Shown: one piece after another, positions 1-6,545 of the stretch
How the letters are laid out: every line of letters begins with the position of its first letter
How positions within the stretch are numbered: the first letter of the stretch is position 1
Assembly: GCA_963702955.1 (NCBI GenBank)
Contig: OY969774.1
Coordinates: 434,001-498,000, forward strand
DNA from: VRUE01 sp963702955
GTDB taxonomy: Bacteria; Actinomycetota; Thermoleophilia; Solirubrobacterales; 70-9
DNA: 64,000 bases
Direction: 5' to 3'
Position numbers and translations under genes: made by a program
The notes under the pieces: model-generated
The model's database searches: none
What the model saw: only the letters and a program-made list of their open reading frames with translations
What the model was told of the DNA's origin: nothing

Positions 1-299
1 CGGATGAAGAGCCGGCCGTTGACCGCTTTGGGTGGCAGCGACGGTTCGGGGACCTGCGCGAAGCTGATCTGCGCCGTCAGGCCGGCGCGGCGCGGGGCGT
101 CGAGCGGGGGGGTGCTGCGCATCCGCGCAGCGGTCCAGAAGTCGGCGATCCGGGCCGCCTCGCCGCGGGGGGCGGCGGTGGGGTGGAGGCGGGTCGGCGC
201 CGCCCCGGCGGGCGACGCGAAGGCGGTCGCGGCAAGGCAGAACAGCGCCGCGAGCGAGCCCGCGACGCGACCCCGGACGCTGAGCGGACTCGAACGCAT
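1..299 (-). CDS. Secreted serine-protease-like protein, N-terminal part (gene runs off the window)
   Basis: This is the first 99 codons of a minus-strand gene that continues past base 1. The ATG at 299 opens a classic Sec signal peptide (MRSSPLSVRGR, a hydrophobic ALFCLAATAFA core, then an Ala-rich cleavage zone near residue 34). The mature part contains FWTAARM (about residues 54-60) and NGRLFI (about 94-99). That arrangement resembles the pro-region and first strand of secreted trypsin/V8-like peptidases of actinobacteria. The catalytic His, Asp and Ser would lie outside the window, so the peptidase assignment is an inference. The export signal is directly visible. Confidence 0.45.
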   Translation of the reverse strand, partial: MRSSPLSVRGRVAGSLAALFCLAATAFASPAGAAPTRLHPTAAPRGEAARIADFWTAARMRSTPPLDAPRRAGLTAQISFAQVPEPSLPPKAVNGRLFI

Positions 300-355
300 C
301 AAGGTTGAGGATAGAGGGCGGTCCGGGTGGGGCCGCGGATTCGCCCCGACTAGGG

Positions 356-1081
356 TCAGGTGAGGAGCGGGATTACGCAGCGGTAGTGGCGGGTGGCCGT
401 CGAGTTAATGAAGTTGACGCCGCCCGCACTCGACACGGTCACAACCCCAAAGACATTGAGTCCAGACGCATTCGTAATGTCACCCGACCACTCATCCCCT
501 GCATCCAGATTGACCCCCGGCTGCACGGCAAAAGCCGCGAGCTGCAGCGCCTCCGGCAGCGTCCCGCCTTCTTTGGCGCATTCGATCGCCGCCTGCGGCG
601 CCGTCGCCGCCGCGAAGCTCGACGAGGTCTGCCAGCAGGCGCCGGCGAAGGGGGTGGTGCCGGCCGCGCAGCCGGCGCTGTGGCCGTTGACTTTCTGAGC
701 GTCGATCGCGTTGACCGCGTTCAGCGCCGTCTGCGCGTCGACGGCGCTCTGCGCGCTGCCGGCGGTTTCGGCGTAGGTCGCCCGCGGCACCTGACCGAGC
801 GTCTTCTCGTCGATCGCCGCCCCGGTCAGCGGCGCGGACGGCTGCGCCGCGGCGGCCAGCACACCCGGCATCAGCCCGCTGGCCGGAATCGAGTGCGGCT
901 TCAACCGGTTCCCCGGCACCGACCGCACCTTCAACCGGTTCCCGGGAAGCGACTTGACCCGGATCGCCTTCCCACTCAGCGTCCCCTTCGAAGCCGCATA
1001 GACACTCCCCCCGAGCGCCACGAACAGTGCGATCCCTGCCACCACCAAAGCCGGCGAGACTCGCCGCATCCCCTGCCTCAT
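356..1081 (-). CDS. Secreted protein with possible C-type-lectin-like C-terminal domain
   Basis: The protein has 241 residues from the ATG at 1081, which has GGGGGAG just upstream. An in-frame ATG twelve codons further up has no ribosome site. Residues 5-31 (MRRVSPALVVAGIALFVALG and on to VYAA) form a signal peptide or anchor of a kind I associate with Solirubrobacterales surface proteins. A repetitive stretch follows (LPGNRLKVRSVPGNRLKP). The C-terminal third has four or more spaced cysteines with GACW, IECAKEGGTLP, DEWSGD and a final YRCV. This order resembles the Cys/Trp skeleton of C-type-lectin-like folds. The function is unknown, and the lectin-like reading is an inference. Confidence 0.6.
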   Translation of the reverse strand: MRQGMRRVSPALVVAGIALFVALGGSVYAASKGTLSGKAIRVKSLPGNRLKVRSVPGNRLKPHSIPASGLMPGVLAAAAQPSAPLTGAAIDEKTLGQVPRATYAETAGSAQSAVDAQTALNAVNAIDAQKVNGHSAGCAAGTTPFAGACWQTSSSFAAATAPQAAIECAKEGGTLPEALQLAAFAVQPGVNLDAGDEWSGDITNASGLNVFGVVTVSSAGGVNFINSTATRHYRCVIPLLT

Positions 1082-1238
1082 GTCTCCCCCAATAAACAGT
1101 TCGGTTTTCCATTGCAAATTGAGACCTTAGAACCACTCCTTTCCAAACCTCAAATCAATTGGACGAACGTTCATCGGGCTCCGGCTTCTGCGCGCAAAGC
1201 GAACCCGATTGTCAGAACTGGCCGAGTATGTTGCGCCG

Positions 1239-1598
1239 ATGAGCAGCGATCTCATTGCTTGGGTCGTCGCCATTACGCTCGCCATCGCCGTCGTCGTTTT
1301 GGGGTTGCGACGCACTCTCGGCGATAGCACGAGAAATTGGCTGCCACGGTTTGAAGAGTCCTCGGAGCAGGAGACCGGGGCACTGGGGCCATTCAATGAA
1401 GAACAAAGGCGTCGCCAGCTATCCCCACGGCAAAGGCGGTGGGCGATTTGGGGCTGTCTGCTGCTAAGCCTCTTCTTTGCGGCTCTTGCGGTGCTGTCGG
1501 CCCACGATAGATTGTTCAATGCGATCTTTGCCGCCGGGTTTGCGCTCAACACTGTGGTGTGGCTGAAAAGGTCGCCATCTTCCTTGGATGGCTCTTAA
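1239..1598 (+). CDS. Small membrane protein of unknown function
   Basis: This encodes about 119 residues from the ATG at 1239; a TTG at 1209 in the same frame would add ten. Two or three hydrophobic segments are visible: SDLIAWVVAITLAIAVVVLG near the N-terminus, then WAIWGCLLLSLFFAALAVLS and an adjacent FAAGFALNTVVW. A charged loop (EESSEQE, then an Arg-rich EEQRRRQLSPRQRR) separates them. I do not recognise a family. Base composition is less GC-rich than the core genes, in line with the accessory character of the first 7.8 kb. No ribosome site decides between the starts. Confidence 0.5.
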   Translation: MSSDLIAWVVAITLAIAVVVLGLRRTLGDSTRNWLPRFEESSEQETGALGPFNEEQRRRQLSPRQRRWAIWGCLLLSLFFAALAVLSAHDRLFNAIFAAGFALNTVVWLKRSPSSLDGS

Positions 1599-1620
1599 TG
1601 GAGGGGCCCTGCAGCTCCTG

Positions 1621-1639
1621 AGAGGCTCCTCGAGCCTCT
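1621..1639. terminator. Hairpin between membrane protein gene and AbrB remnant
   Basis: AGAGGCTC (1621-1628) and GAGCCTCT (1632-1639) form a perfect 8-bp stem with a CTC loop. There is no T-run. It may be a weak terminator for the gene ending at 1598, or an operator for the next one. Confidence 0.35.
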
Positions 1640-1664
1640 GTGATCTGCGTTATACCCAGCAGGC

Positions 1665-1847
1665 ATGACTCGGCGAATGGGTGCCAAGGGTCAAGTCGTG
1701 ATCCCCAGGGATCTTCGTGAGCGAGCGGGTCTTTGGCCGGGTGCCGGCGTCTCGTTCGAGGCTGTGGACGATGGCATCGTGGTGAGGCGAGCAGATCACG
1801 ACGCAACGCTGCGAGGGGGATTCGCCGCGACTTCACGACGACGCTGA
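1665..1847 (+). pseudogene. Truncated AbrB/MazE-type antitoxin
   Basis: The first 50 or so residues are a clear SpoVT/AbrB swapped-hairpin domain: RRMGAKGQVVIPRDLRERAG, a PGAGVSFE strand and GIVVRRA. Such proteins are DNA-binding antitoxins, usually paired with PIN toxins. After LRGGFA the frame degenerates to ATSRRR and stops at 60 residues. Relatives normally carry a further toxin-binding tail. The break coincides with the start of integrase-like sequence at about 1826, so the gene seems to have been cut by a recombination event. No toxin gene follows. TATACC at 1651-1656 lies 8 bp before the ATG and no ribosome site is present, so the transcript may be leaderless. Confidence 0.6.
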
Positions 1848-1948
1848 TCTACGCTGACTACGCGCCGAATCCGCATGAGGCCGAGCTGGTCGAGCTGGCG
1901 TTCCGCGCGCCTGCGGCAACGGCTATTTCTGGATCAAAGCTCAGTTAG
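1826..1948 (+). pseudogene. C-terminal remnant of a tyrosine site-specific integrase
   Basis: In the frame next to the AbrB remnant the sequence reads RDFTTTLIYADYAP, then NPHEAELVELAF. This matches the extreme C-terminus of phage/ICE tyrosine recombinases, where the segment with the catalytic Tyr reads like TTxxYADYAP and is followed by a short helix with EAELVExAF. The rest of the integrase, including the RHR catalytic residues, is absent. The fragment marks the scar of an excised or decayed integrative element. The family reading rests on about 30 residues. Confidence 0.6.
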
Positions 1949-1965
1949 CCGATACTCTGAAACAG

Positions 1966-2160
1966 ATGACCGACGATCAGCAAGACGTTCTCGCGGCTTC
2001 GACTGACGCCGAGAAGGCGGTCGGTACGCCGACGGTGATTGACGCAGACGAGCTGGCAAAGGCCCGCCTCGACGAGCGCTGGCGCGAGTTCTGCCTTAAC
2101 GCAGAGCGATACGTGGCGGAAACCACCCGCCCGAGCACTCGCGTCGGGCAGCCTGCTTAG
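1966..2160 (+). CDS. Small acidic protein of unknown function
   Basis: This is a 64-residue reading frame starting MTDDQQDVLAAS and rich in Asp, Glu and Ala, with a helical TVIDADELAKARLDERWREF centre. No family is recognised and no Shine-Dalgarno site is obvious. It sits between the integrase scar and an IS110 element. It may be a leftover cargo gene of the element that carried the integrase, or a chance frame. Confidence 0.3.
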   Translation: MTDDQQDVLAASTDAEKAVGTPTVIDADELAKARLDERWREFCLNAERYVAETTRPSTRVGQPA

Positions 2161-2212
2161 ACCCTATGGCCGGCCCACCGGAGCGCCGGCTCGATCCGAA
2201 CCCCGCGTAAAG

Positions 2213-2292
2213 GTCGGCACCCGCGCATGAGATGCGCGGGTTTGTCGCCGAGGAACGGCCTCGGCGAGGACCGCAATCATGGGGGTGCCGAC
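2213..2292 (+). ncRNA. Structured RNA element at the 5' side of IS110 transposase (bridge RNA or leader candidate)
   Basis: Three perfect stems nest in 80 nt. The outer stem pairs GTCGGCA (2213-2219, extendable to 10 bp) with TGCCGAC (2286-2292). Inside it are hairpin 1, CCCGCGCAT/ATGCGCGGG (2220-2228 with 2232-2240), and hairpin 2, CGCCGAGG/CCTCGGCG (2246-2253 with 2259-2266). The result is a three-way junction ending at the base before the transposase ATG, with the only G-rich ribosome site (2281-2285) buried in or beside the outer stem. IS110 elements encode a noncoding bridge RNA in one flank, so this could be part of it. It could equally be a translation-blocking leader. Confidence 0.45.
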
Positions 2293-3375
2293 ATGGCGCA
2301 GGTTAGGACGTGGGTGGGTCTCGATGTTCATGCGGCGAAGGTCGTCGCGGCGATCGCCGACTCAGAATCGGGTGAGTTGGCGGTGCAGCGAATGGGTGGT
2401 GTGACCGAGCAGGTCGCGGAGTTCTGCGCCGCGCTGCCGGCGCCGGTCCGGGTCGCCTACGAGGCCGGTCCTACCGGCTTCGGGCTGGCGCGGGCACTGG
2501 CGACGAGGGGCATCGACTGCACGGTGGCCGCCCCGGGCAAGATCGAGCGCCCCGCCCAGGACCGGGTCAAGACCGACCGCCGCGACGCCGAGCGGTTGGT
2601 GCGGTTGCTGATGATCGGCGGCCTGCACCCGGTCCGGGTCCCGACCCCGGCCGAGGAGGCGATGCGCGACCTGGTCCGGGCACGCGAGGACGTCCGTGGC
2701 GACCTGATGCGGGCCCGCCACCGCGTCGCCAAGCTCTTGCTGCGCCACGACCTGCGCTTCGAGGGCAACAACTGGACCCAGCGCCACCTCGACTGGCTGG
2801 GGAGGGTCGAGCTTCCCGAGCCGGTGGCCCAGACGGTCCTGCTCGACGGGATCGGGGCGATCGACGCCCTGCTGGCGCGCCGCTCTGAGCTGGAGTCCCA
2901 GATGGCTTCCCTGGTCGAGGGATCCCCCTGGGCGCAGAGCGTCGCTCACCTGCGCTGCCTGCGTGGCATCGACACCCTCAGCGCCCTGGGCCTCTGCGCG
3001 GAGGTCGGCGACTTCGAGCGCTTCGCCCGGCCGGCGCAGCTGATGAGCTACCTCGGCTTGGTGCCCTCCGAGAACAGCAGCGGGGAGCGCCGGAGGCAGG
3101 GCGCGATCACCAAGTCGGGTTCCCGCCACGCCCGTCGCCTTTTGGTCGAGGCGGCCTGGCACTACCGCCGGGCGCCGCGCAAAGGCCGCGAGCTGCGCCG
3201 CCGTCAGGAGGGCCAGCCCCAGGCGGTCTGCGCGATTTCCTGGAAGGCGCAACAGCGCCTTCACCGCAGCTGGGTCCGCCTCGACTCAGAGCGCAGTAAG
3301 CGCCGCACCCTCTGCGCGGTCGCCGTGGCCCGCGAGCTGAGCGGCTTCTGCTGGGCGGTAGCGACAGCCAACTGA
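2293..3375 (+). CDS. IS110-family DEDD transposase
   Basis: The 360-residue protein starts at the ATG at 2293, giving MAQVRTWVGLDVHAAK. An upstream in-frame ATG at 2227 lies inside an RNA hairpin and is unlikely. The RuvC-like N-terminal domain shows the acidic set D11 (GLDVH), E57 (AYEAGP), D95 and D98 (KTDRRDAE). The C-terminal Transposase_20 part has LRCLRGIDTLSALGL, GDFERFARPAQLMSYLGL and the SSGERRRQG segment that usually holds the catalytic Ser. Length and residues are intact, so the enzyme could be active. Known IS110 recombinases insert DNA under guidance of a bridge RNA encoded by the element. Confidence 0.92.
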   Translation: MAQVRTWVGLDVHAAKVVAAIADSESGELAVQRMGGVTEQVAEFCAALPAPVRVAYEAGPTGFGLARALATRGIDCTVAAPGKIERPAQDRVKTDRRDAERLVRLLMIGGLHPVRVPTPAEEAMRDLVRAREDVRGDLMRARHRVAKLLLRHDLRFEGNNWTQRHLDWLGRVELPEPVAQTVLLDGIGAIDALLARRSELESQMASLVEGSPWAQSVAHLRCLRGIDTLSALGLCAEVGDFERFARPAQLMSYLGLVPSENSSGERRRQGAITKSGSRHARRLLVEAAWHYRRAPRKGRELRRRQEGQPQAVCAISWKAQQRLHRSWVRLDSERSKRRTLCAVAVARELSGFCWAVATAN

Positions 3376-3588
3376 GACCACCAAGCACTGCTTGGCCCAG
3401 GAGGCGGCGGGCTCGGCCCTTCGCGCCAGCGCATCCGCGATTGAGCTATGAGCAGCCGCTCTTGCGGCGACGCTCGGTCTTAGACAGCGGGCGCTGAGAC
3501 GAAACCCGGTCCTGCGGTAGCCAACCCGCGCATATCAGCCTGACCGCGCGTCGCGCACCAGGTCGACCGCCGCCTCCTGGGCCAAGAA

Positions 3589-3612
3589 GAAGGCCCGCTT
3601 CAGCGGGCCTTC
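3589..3612. terminator. Strong hairpin between IS110 and the acetyltransferase gene
   Basis: GAAGGCCCGCT (3589-3599) and AGCGGGCCTTC (3602-3612) are perfectly complementary with a two-base gap, effectively a TTCA tetraloop. The stem lies 34 bp beyond the end of the minus-strand acetyltransferase gene and could stop transcription from either side. Apart from this hairpin the 270 bp from 3376 to 3645 hold no gene I can support. Confidence 0.55.
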
Positions 3613-3645
3613 GGTGGTTGGTGACTTGACAAATGGGCGTCCATA

Positions 3646-4182
3646 TCAGCTCTCGGGGAGGAGCGGCAGCCAGAGTCGACTCCGCTCTTTGCCGTCCGCG
3701 TCCAGTCTCTTGGTGAGCGACGCGCGGAACCCGAAGTGCTGTCGCCAATAGCCCTCCGTCGCGGCGTCGAAGGGGTCCACGGCGATGACGGCTGCCCCGA
3801 CCCTGCGCGAGCCGATTTGCGCGATGCCGACCGCGTGGCGCAGGATCGTCGCAGCCTCCACCGCTGCCTCTGCGGCCCGGGCGAGCCAGAGGATGAGCAC
3901 TGCGCCCTGGCGCGGATGGCTAGCCGCAAGCTTCTGGCGTTGCTGAGTTCGCAGCTCGACTTCGCTCATGCCTAGCGAGTAGAAGCCGGCGACCTCGCCC
4001 TTGATCAAGAGCACGTAGGTCGCGATGTGGCTCGTCTCCTTGAGGGCGCGCTCCTTGAGCCACAGGGTGGCGGCATCCCCGGCGCGGCCCGGTGGAGCCT
4101 TGAACCGCTCGATTGCACGAACGAGCTCAGCGTTGACGCTGAGCTGCTCGGCCGTGAGATGGATCCACTCGTGCTCGATCAA
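3646..4182 (-). CDS. GNAT acetyltransferase, TacT-like
   Basis: The 178-residue protein starts with TTG at 4182. Features of the GNAT toxin-like branch are visible: an N-terminal helix, LLIKGEVAGFYSLGMSEVEL, then a long helix (EAAVEAATILRHAVGIA), VGAAVIAVDPFDA and EGYWRQHFGF. TacT enzymes acetylate the amino group of charged tRNAs and are neutralised by a small RHH (DUF1778) antitoxin encoded just upstream. No such gene is seen in the 100 bp upstream, so this is a solitary copy or a housekeeping relative. The usual acetyl-CoA P-loop (Q/RxxGxG/A) is not clear to me, which lowers certainty about activity. Confidence 0.65.
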   Translation of the reverse strand: MIEHEWIHLTAEQLSVNAELVRAIERFKAPPGRAGDAATLWLKERALKETSHIATYVLLIKGEVAGFYSLGMSEVELRTQQRQKLAASHPRQGAVLILWLARAAEAAVEAATILRHAVGIAQIGSRRVGAAVIAVDPFDAATEGYWRQHFGFRASLTKRLDADGKERSRLWLPLLPES

Positions 4183-4282
4183 GAGGGCTCAGGCTAGCCG
4201 CACTGGGTGGGATGACGGTTCCTCGGCGAAGAAGAATCTTCATCCGATCCAGAAGCCACCGACCATTTTGGCGAAGCGAAGC

Positions 4283-4762
4283 TCAGGGGGCCACGCGTCG
4301 CAGCCCGGAAACCTGGTCGAAGGCGGCATCTGAGCTCGCGATGAGATCGCAGCCCGCCTCGAGTGCGTGGGCCGCATGAAAGGCGTCTCGGGGCGGGAGT
4401 CCAGGTTGCGCCATCAGGGACTTTGCGCCTTCGACCACCGCGTGTCCGGTCGGCTGTAACTCCAGGGAGAGCGAGTCAACCGCGCGCCACGCCGCCGTCA
4501 AGCGGCGTCGCGACGCTTGCATCGCTTTGCGGGCGTCCGACCGGTAGGTCGAGAGGGGATCGTCGTCTCCATCGTCACGCAGCCAGGCGAGGACGAGTCG
4601 GTATGCGAGCTCGTCGAGGACGAGGCCGCTGATGACGCCGCCTCCATCGTTCATCTCGTTCAGCACTCGCGCCCGCCAAGCCTCGATGGGGCCGAGGGTC
4701 GCACCCCGCTTCGCTCTCAGGTGCGCGTAGATGAAGTTCGTATCGAGGTAGCAGCGGCTCAA
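4283..4762 (-). CDS. PIN-domain toxin (VapC-like ribonuclease)
   Basis: The 159-residue protein has the PIN acidic residues in the expected order: YLDTNF (D7), VLDELAYRL (a conserved Glu), PRDAFHAAHAL and ASSDAAFD near the C-terminus. PIN toxins are Mg-dependent endoribonucleases that cut tRNA, rRNA or mRNA. The ATG at 4762 overlaps the stop of the upstream HTH gene by four bases (ATGA), so the two are translationally coupled as a toxin-antitoxin pair. The partner is a Cro/C1-type HTH protein rather than the more common AbrB or RHH antitoxin. It is slightly longer than most VapCs because of a helical insertion (DARKAMQASRRRLTAAW). Confidence 0.8.
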   Translation of the reverse strand: MSRCYLDTNFIYAHLRAKRGATLGPIEAWRARVLNEMNDGGGVISGLVLDELAYRLVLAWLRDDGDDDPLSTYRSDARKAMQASRRRLTAAWRAVDSLSLELQPTGHAVVEGAKSLMAQPGLPPRDAFHAAHALEAGCDLIASSDAAFDQVSGLRRVAP

Positions 4763-5097
4763 GGTGACCGGAGGGCCCGCTCCAAGGCGGAATCGGTCTG
4801 CTCAGACCAATTGCCGGCAAGGACGTCGTCCAGCTCGCCGGGTCGCGCCTCTCCCGCGGAGCCGGCCGTCCTCTCCCAGGCTCTCGCAGGATCGGCTCCA
4901 AGGTCCCAGAGCGACCCTGGGCCGACACCGAGCGCTCGCGACAGCCGTGCGATCGTGTTGAGGTCGACCCGCGTCGCGCGGCCGGCGAGGATGTTCCGCA
5001 CCGTCTTTTGGTCGAGCCCGGCCTCCTCGGCGAGTCGCCGCGCCCCCCAGCCGCGTTGCGCGGCCAGCTCCTCAACCCTCCAGGCGATCGTCGGCAT
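4759..5097 (-). CDS. Cro/C1-type HTH antitoxin of the PIN toxin
   Basis: From the ATG at 5097 the protein has 112 residues: MPTIAWRVEELAAQRG, then the HTH (WGARRLAEEAGLDQKTVRNI, followed by LNTIARLSRALGV). The C-terminal half (GELDDVLAGNWSEQTDSA) would bind the toxin. An alternative ATG at 5109 adds four residues. A near-perfect 25-bp dyad (5103-5127) covers the start region, as expected for an autorepressed toxin-antitoxin operon. The minus-strand order antitoxin then toxin with a 4-bp overlap supports the pairing. The toxin-binding role of the tail is an inference. Confidence 0.8.
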   Translation of the reverse strand: MPTIAWRVEELAAQRGWGARRLAEEAGLDQKTVRNILAGRATRVDLNTIARLSRALGVGPGSLWDLGADPARAWERTAGSAGEARPGELDDVLAGNWSEQTDSALERALRSP

Positions 5098-5102
5098 GGT
5101 GA

Positions 5103-5127
5103 ACATCATACCGATTCGGGATGATGT
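5103..5127. promoter_or_regulatory. 25-bp operator dyad at the HTH/PIN operon start
   Basis: The left arm ACATCATACCGA (5103-5114) and right arm TCGGGATGATGT (5116-5127) are inverted repeats with one mismatch around a central T (5115). The dyad overlaps the possible ATG at 5109 and ends 6 bp before the proximal ATG at 5097. It is the most likely binding site of the HTH antitoxin. Confidence 0.7.
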
Positions 5128-5147
5128 CCCAACCCTATTGAACCTGC

Positions 5148-6449
5148 CTAGATCGTCAGCACGCCGAGCGCCACCACCGAGGCCACGATCAGCGCCAGCG
5201 CGACGCCGGTGATCAGGCGGTCGGTTCGGCCCAGCGCGTTCTCGCCCATCAGCTCGCGGTCCTTGCCGAGCGAGCGGATGAAGGGGAGGAGGACGAGCAG
5301 GAGGACGGCGTTCAACGCCTGGGAGAGGAAGAGGATCGGGATCAGCGGGGCGCCGGGGATGAGGACGAGGATCGCGGCGACGGCGACGACGGCGCCGAAG
5401 GAGAGGTAGAAGGATCGCGCTTCGGCGAAGCTGTCGTTGAGGTCGGCTTTGCGGCCGAGGGTCTCGGAGATCGAGTAGGCGGTGGAGAGGGGGACGATCG
5501 CCGCGGCGAGCAGGGCGGCGCCGAGGAAGCCGAGGCCGAACAGGGTCGAGGCGAGGCCGCCGGCGAGCGGCTGCAGGGCGCGGGCGGCGTCGCTCGCCTC
5601 CTTGATCGAGATCCCTTCGACGTGCAGCGTCGCGGCGCAGGCGATGACGACGAAGAAGCCGATCACGCCGGTGAGGACGGCGCCGACGACGACGTCGACG
5701 CGCTCGAAGCGCAGGTCCTCGACCCGCAGCCGCTTGTCGACCGCGTAGGACTGGATGAAGGCGAGGCCCCAGGGGGCGAGCGTGGTGCCGAGGGTCGCCA
5801 CCGCGACCAGCAGCGCCTCGCGGTTGAGCGGGATGCTCGGCACGACGAGGCCCTTCGCTGCGGCGCCCCAGTCCGGGTGGGCGAGCACTCCGGAGACGAT
5901 GTAGGCGACGAAGATCGAGCTGAGCGCCAGCAGGATGTGCTCGACGCGGTGGAAGTTCTCGCGCAGGACGAGGGCCGAGACCATGATCGAGGCGAGCGGC
6001 ACGCTGAGGTAGCGGCTCATCCCGCCGAGCAGTTCCATCGCCGCCGCGACGCCGGCCAGCTCGGCGCACATCGTGCCGGTGTTGGCGATCACCAGGGCGG
6101 CGATCACCACCGCGGCGGCGCGCTCGCCGTGGTGCTCGCGGATCAGCGTCATCAGCCCCTTACCGGTGACGACCCCCAGCCGCACCCCCAGCTCGTGGAA
6201 GACGATCAGTGCCGCGGTCGAGAGGGCGAGCACCCAGAGCAGCTCGTAGCCGTACTTCGCGCCGAGGATCGAGTAGGTCGTGATCCCCGCCGGGTCGTCG
6301 TCGGAGAGCCCGGCGAGCAGCCCGGGCCCGAGCACCGCCAGCAGCGTCGCCGCCGCGCCCCCGCGCAGCAGCATCCGCCGCCGCCGCGCGACGCGGTAAT
6401 GGACGTGACGACCGGGAGTGCGGTGCGCGCGGGAAGGCATGCGGGACAT
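5148..6449 (-). CDS. NRAMP-family divalent metal transporter
   Basis: The 433-residue protein has about eleven hydrophobic helices from the ATG at 6449, which is preceded by AAGGT. The first helix carries GLSDDDPAGITTYS, the NRAMP TM1 metal-site region (canonical DPGN, here DPAG at 53-56). The TM6 region reads GTTLAPWGLAF (221-231) where classical Mn/Fe NRAMPs have a VMPHN-like motif with the metal-binding Met. Both changes are typical of a divergent bacterial NRAMP branch whose substrate is less certain. An Arg-rich N-terminal extension of about 30 residues precedes TM1. The gene faces away from the HTH/nucleotidyltransferase pair and shares their 96-bp intergenic region. Confidence 0.85.
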   Translation of the reverse strand: MSRMPSRAHRTPGRHVHYRVARRRRMLLRGGAAATLLAVLGPGLLAGLSDDDPAGITTYSILGAKYGYELLWVLALSTAALIVFHELGVRLGVVTGKGLMTLIREHHGERAAAVVIAALVIANTGTMCAELAGVAAAMELLGGMSRYLSVPLASIMVSALVLRENFHRVEHILLALSSIFVAYIVSGVLAHPDWGAAAKGLVVPSIPLNREALLVAVATLGTTLAPWGLAFIQSYAVDKRLRVEDLRFERVDVVVGAVLTGVIGFFVVIACAATLHVEGISIKEASDAARALQPLAGGLASTLFGLGFLGAALLAAAIVPLSTAYSISETLGRKADLNDSFAEARSFYLSFGAVVAVAAILVLIPGAPLIPILFLSQALNAVLLLVLLPFIRSLGKDRELMGENALGRTDRLITGVALALIVASVVALGVLTI

Positions 6450-6499
6450 ACCTTGACCGCCGGGGCCGATGCACAAGTCAGTGCAAAAGCGCGAGTTGT

Positions 6500-6523
6500 A
6501 TTCCAAATTCTGGAATTTGGAAT
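6500..6523. promoter_or_regulatory. Perfect 24-bp operator dyad upstream of the HTH/nucleotidyltransferase pair
   Basis: ATTCCAAATTC (6500-6510) and GAATTTGGAAT (6513-6523) are perfect inverted repeats separated by TG. The site is AT-rich in an otherwise GC-rich genome. It covers the expected -35 zone of the gene starting at 6546 and lies 50 bp from the divergent transporter start at 6449, so it could control both directions. Confidence 0.7.
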
Positions 6524-6533
6524 GAATCGACGC

Positions 6534-6539
6534 TATCCT
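6534..6539 (+). promoter_or_regulatory. -10 element of a probable leaderless promoter
   Basis: TATCCT ends six bases before the ATG at 6546, so transcription would begin at or next to the start codon. No Shine-Dalgarno sequence precedes this ATG. Leaderless mRNAs with this geometry are common in actinobacteria. Confidence 0.45.
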
Positions 6540-6545
6540 CAATTC

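Larger units (their letters stand above)
2213..3395 (+). mobile_element. IS110-family insertion element (ends not resolved)
   Basis: The element contains one DEDD transposase gene (2293-3375), a strongly folded 5' flank (2213-2292) and a small hairpin CCAAGC/GCTTGG (3381-3395) after the stop. IS110 elements lack long terminal inverted repeats and target duplications, so the true ends cannot be fixed by eye. The noncoding stretch to about 3640 could still belong to the right end, as in the IS1111 branch. Confidence 0.5.

Noticed and set aside
5098..6069. A long minus-strand frame upstream of the XRE antitoxin that would extend it to 436 residues.
   Set aside because: The extension lies inside the transporter gene in another frame and is Arg/Pro-rich shadow sequence. 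The operator dyad at 5103-5127 marks the real gene start.
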